64,000 bases of DNA from Onchidella celtica (Eukaryota; Mollusca; Gastropoda; Systellommatophora; Onchidiidae), in NCBI GenBank assembly GCA_963931925.1, contig OZ007582.1:26576224-26640223 (forward strand), read 5' to 3'. The notes under the pieces are model-generated. The model ran no database searches, was not told the DNA's origin, and was given only the letters and a program-made list of their open reading frames with translations. This document shows, piece by piece, positions 32,652 through 43,195 of this stretch; position 1 is the stretch's first letter, and each line of letters opens with the position of its first letter. The position numbers and the translations under genes were made by a program.

Positions 32652-33063
32652 GGGGAGGGGAGGTCCAGCCTGCTGGTGGGGAGTGGCCATGGAGTGACCA
32701 TCTAGAGCAGGTTTTTCCTTTTTTTGTTGTTGTTTTTTTTTAAGGAAGGCCAGAGATACAAAGCTTAATCTAAGCTGTAGGTGTTTAAAGGTTATACGAC
32801 AGCATGAATTTGGTGGACTGTTATCATCTTAAATACTTCTAAAAAAAAAAAAAAAGGTTTCACCAGTTATTCAGAAAACAAGGGAGGCTTGTTGAATTGG
32901 CCAGGTCAAATAAAAGTATTTGGTTCCATTTTGGTGGGCTGGATTGTGTGCCCGTGGGCCGGTCATCGGATAACCCTGATCTAGAGTGTAGATAGTTCAG
33001 GACATCTCCACACATTCGGCAAGGGAAATGGACATTTAACTTGATTTTGATAAAACATAAACC
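32652..33063. repeat. Right arm of the inverted duplication, with inverted hAT MITE
   Basis: Reverse complement of 30932-31342. It includes the MITE at 32708-32978 with its flanking ATCTAGAG sites, so MITE and flanks were duplicated together rather than inserted separately. Confidence 0.9.
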
Positions 33064-33330
33064 CCCCGAGTTTACCAAGATAAGCCGTAAAACCCAAACT
33101 CAAACAAACACTTGAAGTGCGCAGCGTACACAATCATGGGCCCTTCAAGTTTTTCGTTCTTATCCGAGAAGACTAGGCACTCGATCCCACCTACCATGGG
33201 ATCAGGGACAGGAATTTTTTCTCCAGAAAAAAGAAAATCCCAACATGCCCGCACTGACCGGGGATCGAAACCGATTTCTTGGACACGAGAGGCGAGCACC
33301 TTGCCCCTATACCACGGTGTCCCCCGTTAT
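33064..33330 (-). repeat. tRNA-derived SINE head and body
   Basis: On the minus strand it starts near 33330 with GTGGTATAGGGGCAAGGTGC (A-box-like) and GGTTTCGATCCCC (B-box-like). The body is shared with the SINE at 61321 (GATCGAGTGCCTAGTCTTCTC). It abuts the inverted duplication exactly. Confidence 0.7.
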
Positions 33331-33599
33331 GTAACAAAGTGATCAGGGAAAGCATTATTATACCAGATTCTGCATACTGTTTATAATCATTTCTACTAAC
33401 GTTCAGCTAATTTCCCTTGCTAAATTCCATTGACTTGGGTTGCCATCAGTGTCGCCAGATTTGTGGATTTGAACTTGAATTGTTTTGGGAGGAATGAAAG
33501 CATGAGACATGAATGTAGGTGGAGAAAGATGGGGTGGGGGGGGGGTGGAGAGAGTTGGAGAAAAACAAAGTGGAATAATAATAATAATAATATTAAGAC

Positions 33600-33665
33600 A
33601 CAGCATTTATATAGCGCTTCATCCCGTTCACAACCAGGGTCTAAGCGCTTTACAATATTTATGTT
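33600..33665 (-). repeat. SINE 3' module (AAAGCGC..GCGCTATATAAATG)
   Basis: Read on the minus strand, TGTAAAGCGCTTAGACCC is followed by AAGCGCTATATAAATG, the shared 3' end of the SINE families here. An (AAT)n tract adjoins at 33573-33594. Confidence 0.6.
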
Positions 33666-33939
33666 ATTAAAAAACAATCACACACATAATACACAGGCAT
33701 ACTCAGGAGAAAACAAAAAAATGGACATTCAGAGTGTAAAAGGATGACTCTTCAGCTGATGTTTAAAAGTTATTTCAGTCTCTCTCAAAGACAGAGGCAG
33801 AGAATTCCACGTCTAAGGCTCTTGAAAAGAAAATGATTTTACACCAAAAATCCTGGAAAAGACTCTGTAGATGCATTAGAAAAGTACGTTTTTGCATTGA
33901 AATTCTGCTCTTGATGAAAACAAAAGATAATTATAATAA

Positions 33940-34370
33940 TGTATAGCATTTATATAGCGCATATCCATTTAAAATGCTCTATGCGCTTTACAGAAACAAC
34001 ATGTCAACCACAGAGCAGAATGGAGCTGCCTGCGAAGCGCTCAACACACTGCACTGCTTCTTTCTCTCTTCCTGTCTCGCTCACTCTCTCTCTCTCTCTA
34101 TCTCAGAGCAAATTGTAACGCAGCCTGTTAGGCGCAGTTCACAACTCACAACAGTTCACAACTCACAGCAGATCACAACTCACATCAGATCACAACACAC
34201 AACTCAAATAATATTTGAATATTATTTATTAATAACAATATATATTTAATAATGAATAATAATAAATTTTGTTGTTGCTGGTGGGGGGGGGGGGGATGAT
34301 ATGGATAAATTTTAATCTATTAATTTCAATTTTCAATTTTGCCCGGGCAGATACCGTGAAAATAATGGAG
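33940..34370 (-). repeat. Composite SINE-like element, inverted relative to 9590-9995
   Basis: It reads, on the minus strand, TGCCCGGGCAAAATTG, C-run, AT-rich tract, GTTGTGAACT repeats, GCGCCTAACAGGC, GA-tract and TGTAAAGCGCATAGAGC..GCGCTATATAAATG. The order equals that of 9590-9995. Confidence 0.7.
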
Positions 34371-35299
34371 GAAAGGACCTGTTGTGTCTGCCACTCTAGT
34401 GCACAGGGTTGACATGAGAGGGGCGTGTTTTCTATGTGTACATCTGTATATTTTCTTCATCATCAAGAGCTAAGTTTAAATAAAAAATGTTTCGGTCTAC
34501 AAATACTTCTGTTGAATCAATTGGCCAAATCTGGACACTTCACCGAGTAAAATAAACGTCTTGCTTAACCGCAGTCCTATACCAGGTCATTACAGAGGCC
34601 TCTTGTAGCTGCTCAGTTGGCAACGCTCGTCTTGCTGGAGGTCACTTTAGTGGCATAGCAACCCGGTGCCTCCTGTTTGTTTACTTGATTGCTCCCGTTG
34701 ATAGTTATCATTACGACGAAATGTGATAACCATTAGTCATACTCATGTAATAGTCCTGACAGGTCAGATGTTTGATCTGGGGAAAATCTAAGGGAAACTT
34801 TTGACTTTGATGCTGGTTTCATTTTCATGTAAAGTGATAAGGGGGGAGGGGTGGGCTCATCTGCTTATTTGATAAGCTAGTAATCAATTCCGATGTGATG
34901 CTAAGAGAAATGCTGCATAAGGGTTTCTGTCGGTAGGTTTTTCATCAGGGAAAACTGGGTGAAAATGACCGACTTTGTTGTTGATCTTTGTCTTTATTTG
35001 AGGGGATAATTAATCGGATCTTTTGGTTCTCTAACTTATTTCGCCTGTCACCCCCGCTATATCTCACAAAATGGTATCGTCCGATTACGATTATTAAGAT
35101 GAAATGAATGATTCATGTGCTCATACTCAAAGTAGTCATAGCTTTTAAAAATAGGACTTCTTTTTCTTTTTACGAATACTTACAATTTACACACTGAATC
35201 CGCTGGATACTTTGGCTCACAATGGAGAAGGTCTGTAGAAGTAGTGTATAGTGAGTGTGTAACTCAGTTTCAGCCAAAAAGTGGAGATAAAACCTTGTC

Positions 35300-38200
35300 A
35301 CTGTCAGGGGACGAATTGAAATTGAAGACAAACAATTAGGTCACTGGAAGAAACATAATTATATCTTCCAAATAAGCAATAGCTTCGTGGAACCAAGTTT
35401 GAACTGAAATGTCTACATTGATCAGTACGTGCCAGGGCAGTCAAAAGCCAAGTGCTCACAACCTGACGAGTTTTGTTAGGTCTCATGTCATGGAAGTCTT
35501 GTCGATGCTTGGGATAAGAGATCCCGGAGACTTTTTTCAGTGTTTTCTTTTGAATTTTTTTTTTTAATAGATAAATAATAACAAACATGCAAGGCCTCAA
35601 AACTCCCAAGATCTTTGAAAAAATGCCAAGATCCAAACACGGCTGCTTATTTTCCTGCGAAAACGAACTTTTAGCGGAGACAGCATGAAAGTAATAAATC
35701 AGGTGTCAGTCGGGGTCAAGGAGTTCAACTGGCCGGCGGCCGGTTAGATGGCGGCTACACAGTTGTTAGAATAATTATACCCGACAATATTTCACGCTCT
35801 CATTTAAACGTACCTATCCCAGTAATGCGAACCAGATCTTCAATAAATGCATTTAACATACTACATTTCTGTGAAAGTTTGAAAGTTCTGTGATAAATAG
35901 GAGAGATTTCACAAGGGTAGCAAAATAGTCCAAACTGGACTTTATTGTCGACCGGACACACTGATTAACAATTTTGCCTAAATAACAAACTTTCCTCAAA
36001 TAAAAAACAGTCGATTTTTTTCAGCAATGTTCTGAATTTGGTTAATCTACAGGCTGTGCAAATTTCAAGAAAAAGGCAATCATATCAAGGACAAAATGTC
36101 CTGTTAAAATAATCCAGCTGTGTAAAAGACACGGATGAACATTAATTTTTGGTGACATTTCGCTCATATGTTGGACAAGTTATGACCGGCACATGGAGAC
36201 ACTGGAACATTTACACATGTACGTGATAGCACTGTAAACGTGTCAATGACTTGTGCAGTAGAAAATCATTAACCTGAAGAGGAAAATTAATGACTAAAAA
36301 TAGAAAAAAAAGCCCACTCACGTGAATCACATAGAGATGATATGGTTTAAATTTTGGAGATAAATATTAGCAATGATTTCCATTGTACTCACTGAACTAC
36401 CGTGTGCTCAAATAGTCGTTTTCGCTTGAGAGACTTAAAGAAAAGGAAAAGTGTGACATCGTTGCAAACCATCAAAGCATTCGTTAGTGTGAGTGCCAGT
36501 CTCAGGAGTGAGTACAAGGCTGCAAATTGTTATGAAATCACATTTACTCCATTTTTTCTCCAACTCTCCATGTCTTCTGCCCGCCCTTCTCTCTTCCCCC
36601 CCCCCCCCCCACCGCCCAATGAAAATGCCAAGTGATAACCAAGGGTTTAAATGGACCTGTCAGATCTTTCACACACACCTCTGAAATTTATTTTTATATG
36701 GCTCTGCAGCTTCGTTATCAATGTATTCTCTTGACTGCCTGTAGTTTGCAAGCGATTAATTTAATTCTCACTCGCGTCATTCAGGCCTTACGTTAATATT
36801 ACTTATTCCCGTGAACACCCACGTGTGGTTGTTGGGCACCTATAGTAGCTTCTCCATCTGTCCTATCATTCTGTTCTATTCCGTCTATCGTCTCGCTTCT
36901 TCCCAGCACAATGAGAACATTATCCTGTGGACGACGTGCTTTCTCCAAACTATAACCCAGTGACGCCGGGGCAGCTGAATTCCTCCCCTTCCCAGTGATT
37001 CTGACTAACCATCACACAAATTGTCCAATTCAATCCCCATTTAAATAGATTTATGACTCAAGTAACGTCAGACATTAACCCTAAAAGTTGCATTAACCGA
37101 TTAAATCAACTAATTCACCAAGTAATATTGGAGTAATTGTTGTTGAGAGACCGTAGACTAATTACAAAGCTGTTATAGGCCCATTGCCCATATCGGTTAC
37201 CTTCGTTGTAAGGACCGACCCATAACCATGGCGATGGTAGCATTGATTTTTATTCGTTAGCTGATTTGCACTGCGAGCACTTGAGGCGTCTCGAACCAAT
37301 CGGCGCCGAGCTTAAATAAGTTCACTACAGTAAACAATGACACGTATGTACACGCACATGGGAGACGTTCGGTCAGTTCTTTCACTTCCTTTCCCTTGTT
37401 TACACGGATGGTAGGGAATCTGACCAGCTTAGATCCATCCTTTCCACCCCTGTCATAACAGTCAACTGCAATGCAACCAGGAGGCATTTTAACCGCTTAG
37501 ACATAATTGTTATCTCGAAGTTACACTCGTCAGCTGATCCACCCGCTATTTTGGGTGTTGGAAGTACAAAGCAAAAACACTCTGTGACGTCGTTCGCAAT
37601 GGGCATATAGAGATAATATTGCGTAGTGTTCACTGCTTATCTACAGTTTACCCTGTAACATGCCACGGTCCCCTAAACAACAGCCAAGTCGGAAGTTTTT
37701 GGATCTTGTAAGGACAGCGCAGTATTTTACATAGAAAGCTAGAGCTGAGCAGTGGACACAACTCAAGACTTTCTCTATTTGCCTTTGTAATAAGTCTACG
37801 CAAATTGTGGTGAAAATGAAGCATTTTCTAACGTACATAGCTATGTAACTAATCATACTAAAAAAACAACTAGATTTTCACATTTATGTAACTTGTCCTC
37901 TCCTCTCTCTTGTAACAGAGTGAAAAGCGTGGAATTTTAATACTTCAAACCAATATAAGTATTTCCATAGACGATGTCATATGGCTTCGTTTTCGGCGCT
38001 GCCGCTGAATTCCGCGCGACCTCTTGACCCCGAGCTGGTGACGAGGGCAGGGCGGCCAACTAAAGTACCGCTTGTTAGCAGCCGTGCAAAGGTAGCCCCT
38101 AAAATCCCAAGATATTGGGAAAAGTCCTAAGGACCGGTACCTCTGCTTCCCAACATGTTAAACTGAACTTGAACTTGAACTTGAACTTGTTAAGAGTGAA

Positions 38201-38560
38201 ACAGTCATCAGTCAGGTGTGATTTCCGCGACATACACTTATGTAATCGACTACGGCTGGACACAGAGCAGGTCGAGATGACCCGGCCTTGGCCTCTGAGT
38301 GGTCATTCTCACAATTAGTCTACAGTAACTTAACCTGCGAATCAGCTTGCTGGTCCTTAGGATTTTCCCCAAGATCTCGGAATTTAGAGCTTACATTTTG
38401 GGATCTTGGCATTTTTTCTTTTAAACAGATCTTGGGATTTTCAGGCTATTGTAGACTCTGTATTTTGCTATTATTTCTTTGTGAAAAAGAAAAATCACAA
38501 AATGACCTGTCCATTTGCCACTTAAAAGTTACTTATATCGATGGTACCATTTACATGTTC
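35300..38560. other. Copy 2-specific stretch, mostly unassigned
   Basis: No counterpart in copies 1 or 3 was noticed. It is AT-rich with a C-run near 36597-36610, four CTTGAA units at 38167-38190 and one short THAP-like frame (separate entry). Otherwise I see no gene. Confidence 0.45.
37257..37487 (-). pseudogene. THAP-like zinc finger N-terminal fragment
   Basis: The 76-codon frame begins MPPGCIAVDC, followed by LVRFPTI and KGKEVKELTER. THAP domains start with M, C-x2-4-C, then an FP motif and a basic/Trp helix, so the first 45 residues fit. The later Cys and His of the C2CH site are absent and the frame then becomes unlike the family. It may be a single exon of a spliced gene or a transposon remnant. 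Weak call. Confidence 0.35.
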
Positions 38561-38579
38561 CACTTATACTGATTGTAGC

Positions 38580-39086
38580 ACTTATATTTGCTACATGTAC
38601 GGATTGTGTCATAATTATATTTGCATTGATTGTAACATCTGTATCAACTGTTACTTGTTCTAGTTCCGGCAACGTGACCTAAAGCGAAGCCGGACCAAAA
38701 ACACTGCCGACTCGACGGCCGACGTTGATGCCCTAGCATGAAATATGTCAGCGAGTAATCTTGTCAACAAGCTTCCCTCTGCCCCCGCTAGCCCCCCATC
38801 CCGCCCCACCATCACCCCTACATCATCATCACAGAGGTTTTAAGTACACGGATCCTCCACAGCGATATCCGCTTGTTTTCTGTTTGTCGCTGTCTTTTAA
38901 AGAGCGTTTCCACCCATTGTCAAAGATTTCGCATGAATATTTAAATCTAATTTTTCAATTTCAGGTGGGCGATCCAATCAGATTTGTCCCCGGGTACCTT
39001 TTATAAAGTGCTGGAGATAAGATAAGTCAAACACATCATAGAGTGTGTGGCCCAAGTAGCTCCATGATGTTGGTATGTATGAATAT
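38580..39086 (+). other. Conserved possible-exon module (copy 2)
   Basis: It matches 16180-16470 and 54030-54310. It includes a frame GFKYTDPPQRYPL preceded by an AG, and TTTCAATTTCAG followed by VGDPIRFVPGYLL and a stop at 38965-39006. The module ends at the solo LTR insertion. Confidence 0.4.
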
Positions 39087-40332
39087 TGTCGCGGATCGGG
39101 ATTTTGGGGAATATAGATCAAGAGGTCCGCTTCCCAATCACACGAGCACAAAAAAACAACAACAAATAAACAACTTTCACTCTGAAAACTAAATAAATCA
39201 ATTTGAGTAACAGACTGCAAAGTTTATATATCTAACAAATTCAAAGATAAAATATACAATAGATAACGAATACAATAGCAACTGAAAATGCTCAACTAAG
39301 CTGAGGAGCAACTATGAAGTACTTAAGGCAATGTAATATGAAGTTATCTAAGTCACAATACATTTACATTCAAAAGAATCCGCGCCCGAGGGCGACGGAT
39401 CCTGTAAGGTTTAAAGTTCTATCTCTCTTCATACTAAAACATATTTATATAGCGTCTCTGCCAGGAGCGCTCTGGTGTAGTTCACACATGGTCGCGGGAA
39501 TGCATGTGGTCTGGCAGTACTGGTCAACAGTCTACATGTGTAACTGGCTGTAAATTCAGCATGGAATTAAAATCTTTAGCTCACCATTCGGCCCTCACAT
39601 TGTGAGGGCTGTTGATATTAGCGCTGTGGGTTTAATGCTCAAACAAGTAGGCTTGGGCCCAGGAGCGTAGATTTCTGACAATGCTCCATCACTGTACATA
39701 TCAGCTCAATCGCTGCGTCTCTATGACTTCTCATCTGGCTGAGAGCTCGCCGTCCACCTCGTAAATGGATTGTCTACATGTGGCCCAGAACTAAGTTCTG
39801 TATGGCCTTAAATACTGGACTGCATCTGCAGCTTACCGTCTAATTCCTGGATTGTGATTGGTGCAACCACTTCTAGCTCAGCTGCCGAACTGAGTTATTT
39901 TAAGTAACAGCCCTACGCAACGACCTTGGGTCGACATCAAAGGTCGAATCACTCAAGACAATAAAATGTAATTTTATAGCAATAAATTCTTAATATGTTC
40001 AAAACCCCGAGCTTTTACTCTGGATCACGGATTTTCTGTACGTCAACAGACGTCTCAATAACATTTAATTCCTACTCACCCCTTCCCTCTCTACTAAACC
40101 TAGTTCAAAACACGAGATATAAAAAGTGCTCAGTCATGCACACCTACGCTGTCCGTCTATCCTTCCCCACACCTTCTGTCTATCTATTAGGAAAAAAACT
40201 GTTCAAAACAAATTGTTTACGAGACCAAGTTATGCTGGCTCGCACAATAATTACGTTTGTAAAAATTACTCACTGCTCTCTCACAAAAATTTACTCAGTG
40301 GAAACATTTATGAATCAAATCTGTTCTTGACA
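39087..40332 (-). mobile_element. Solo LTR with AATAT target duplication
   Basis: It begins TGTCGCGG and ends TTGACA (TGTC/GACA inverted ends). AATAT flanks it at 39082-39086 and 40333-40337. Copies 1 and 3 have the uninterrupted site (TATGAATATATGATAAA near 16468 and 54309), proving a 1246-bp insertion. Internal words resemble the candidate LTR at 3591-4900, which suggests one family in the same orientation; the strand is inferred from this. Confidence 0.88.
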
Positions 40333-40337
40333 AATAT

Positions 40338-43126
40338 ATAATAAAATGCTCTTAATTAATCAAGAAATATAGAATGTTGTTGCAAGTACTTACGTCACCC
40401 AAGTTTTTTTTGAGCTAGTAGAAGTATTTTAAAACCTTTTTGTGACTCCAGAGCTAGAGAGCTCCCCCCGAAATACTCCTAACAACAAACTTAATTAATT
40501 ATTCTTTCAGATTTTCTTTTTGTTTTCCTTCCGTTTTTTTTTTGTTTTTGTTTAGTTGAAAGGGTAAGTGGCACGGTTTAGGGATTCGATAAGACTTAGG
40601 CTTGAGGATAAGCTGAGTTAGGGATAGGCACGTACACGTATGCACCCAAGGCGCAAAAAACTGGGGTGCGTACATACAAGTAACAACCCGCAAAATATAT
40701 TATTGACATATAAATATGGACATTACAAGGTGGTAAGACCATCGATAATTCTGGGGAAACTTTTACTACAAAACTGGTTTCATAAGCGAGTTTAATGGAG
40801 AGAAATACTAAGTGTAAATGCTGGGTAACATGATTAAGCCCCAAACTGATTCCTGTAGAATATTTAAAAAAGAAACAAAAAAACTGATCCAGTTCACGCC
40901 ATCAGGCACGCCGAGATTATTCTTTGACTCGGTCAATTCAACAAGACCTCTCAATTTTTCTGACTGAGTATAATATTTATATTTTTTTTTATAGATTTCA
41001 AAAAGATTGTAATCCCACCAAATTCACTCGAGAAATAGATCTACGCTTTCTGTACTTATTATCACAGGTCAGGCTATCGATCCAGAAGGATCCTTCCCCT
41101 ATAATATTTCAAAGTCTAATGTTGAGTGGCCAGCCAAGGGACTAAAATGTCTATCTAGTGCCCTCGTCCAAAGTGGCTAGAAACCTCGTGCAACCGTGAT
41201 CTAGAACAAATCAGATTGATTAGCATCTCTACCTGGACCACCAATCTACTCATGGTCAGATGGGTTTAAATAGTCGGCAAACACTGAATTTCCACACCTG
41301 GAAGCTATTTCGCCTGGAACTTTCATGACCAACGATTACTCAAAGTGCGTCCCAAAATTTGTGGTGTGACTTGAACTCCAATTTTCTGCACAATGGCTTG
41401 ACTAAAATGTCCCAGATTTGCACAACTATTTTTGTCCGTTCGTCAACACAATATTACTTGTCAGGCAGAGTAGTTACTTCTTAAAATAAAGAACATTCCT
41501 GAATAAATTTATACAAAATACTAGTACCGGGTGCTTCCCGGGGTAAACGTATTATTTATTTATTTACTTACTGGTTGAGGTACCTGCCTTTGCCCGGGAT
41601 AAATTTGTTCGTGACTAAACGTTTAGTTCTGGGTGATTATAATGGATCTGCTTCACCTTGCCTGTTTCTCTAGGTCTCTTTTCTTGTTATTGTTTGTTTT
41701 TTCATATCTTGCGTGTTTATGCCCTACTCGTCAGAACAGTTTTCGGGGTTAAGACTGTCATGAATTGGACCGATAATTCCCTCCTCCCACCCTCCCCCCA
41801 AACAGTTTGTTTACTAATGAACACATCCCTGGAAGCGATTACGTCATGTGTTCGTGGAAGAGAAAGTATAGGGCGAGGAGAAATTAGCGACACAAAGCAA
41901 ACTCAAATAAGTTCTTCCCCACCGTTTGTAAACTCCAATAAAAAAAATGATTTTAAAAAAATCGGTAGATCAAAAGGGAGGCAGCTCCAAAATTTCACGC
42001 AAACCCGTGCTGTGTGAGGGGCTGTCGGTCTCATTAAAAATAGTGCGTTTTTTTTGTTTTCTTTTAACATAGATGGTAAAGTCCGGCTTCTGGCGAACAG
42101 GCTCCTTTCCCACAACACGCCAGAGTGTGTCATCTTAGCAGTTTAGTCTGCATATACATGTAATGTACTGGGAAGCACACATGGCATTGAAAAGGCACGA
42201 ATAAAGTGCAGTGTTATTGTAATCATCGAGTGTTGAGCAAAGGAGAGAAATTAGTCAATGAAGAGACAAACATCAAGTATAAACTATTCATCATTCACTG
42301 TCAAAAACCTTGACAGACCATTTTCTTAAGCAAAATTTTAAAGTTGATATTTAAAAGTGGCCATCAAAAGACAACATGTAATCATGACAGCGACAAAACA
42401 ATTTTATTACGAATAACGAAGTAAATAGTAGTTCTGTTACCTCTGGTGTCTGGCACGTTGTCTACACTAATTTGTTAATGTGTGTGTTTGTAGGAAGGGG
42501 GTTGGGGAGGGGGGGTATTATGGGGAGATAACACATAACGAAAAATGGGGAGGTTGCAGGTGCAGGTGCAGAAAGAAGGTCCATGTAGAACTAAGGGGGT
42601 CGGGCGGGGTCTAGTCTCTTCCGCGAGGATTCATTGAAAGTTTGCATGGTTTTCATCAGAGTTGTGACTGATGACGTGTGTTGTTTGATTAGTCTAATCA
42701 AAGATAATACATACAATATTATAAGACACTCCTTTCTTCGCCCCTTAAAAAAAACTCGTCACACAGTTTGGGCGCTGATGGGGGACAGGGCCCATGGCGC
42801 ATTGCATGAAAAGAATGATTGATAAAATGGTAAATTAATGATGCCTATTTGGTACAGTGCCACTACAAGAAAAAAAAATTAATGGATTTTCTGCAGCGAT
42901 TGAAGTTATAATTACAAAATAATTGACTTCAATCAAAGCCTACAGAGATAACTAGACAGTGAACAAAATTCAATATTTCCATTATTTTGGCATTGTAAAA
43001 TACGGCATTGTTCATGACTCCCGCGCATTCGCCGCTAGGTGATATGAAATCTGTGCACGCTAAAAGCGCCAGTTGTCTCATCCTATTGTATCTAGTATCT
43101 TTAGTGTAACTTTGCCATATTTTCAG
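40338..43126 (+). other. 5' flank or first intron of copy 2
   Basis: No supported exon. 40680-41735 aligns with 57210-58310 in copy 3 and is missing from copy 1. The Helitron 3' end at 41521 lies inside it. Confidence 0.5.
41521..41740 (-). mobile_element. Helitron-related fragment (copy 2)
   Basis: Read on the minus strand it ends CCGGTACTAG next to a host T. It shares TCTGGGTGATTATAATGG-type sequence with the Helitron at 51786-52598. A matching fragment starts at 58080 in copy 3. The 5' TC end was not located. Confidence 0.5.
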
Positions 43127-43195
43127 ACTTTCAGTTGTACGGTGTGACAACACTGGTTGTGTTTGTGGTTGCCCTGGGCACAGTCCGAAGTCGAG
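43127..43195 (+). CDS. CpeT-like copy 2, leader exon (1-nt deletion)
   Basis: Acceptor CATATTTTCAG, donor GTAAGA. The hydrophobic run [15 protein letters not shown] is still readable, but only from phase 1 at the acceptor, whereas copies 1 and 3 need phase 0. Confidence 0.6.
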
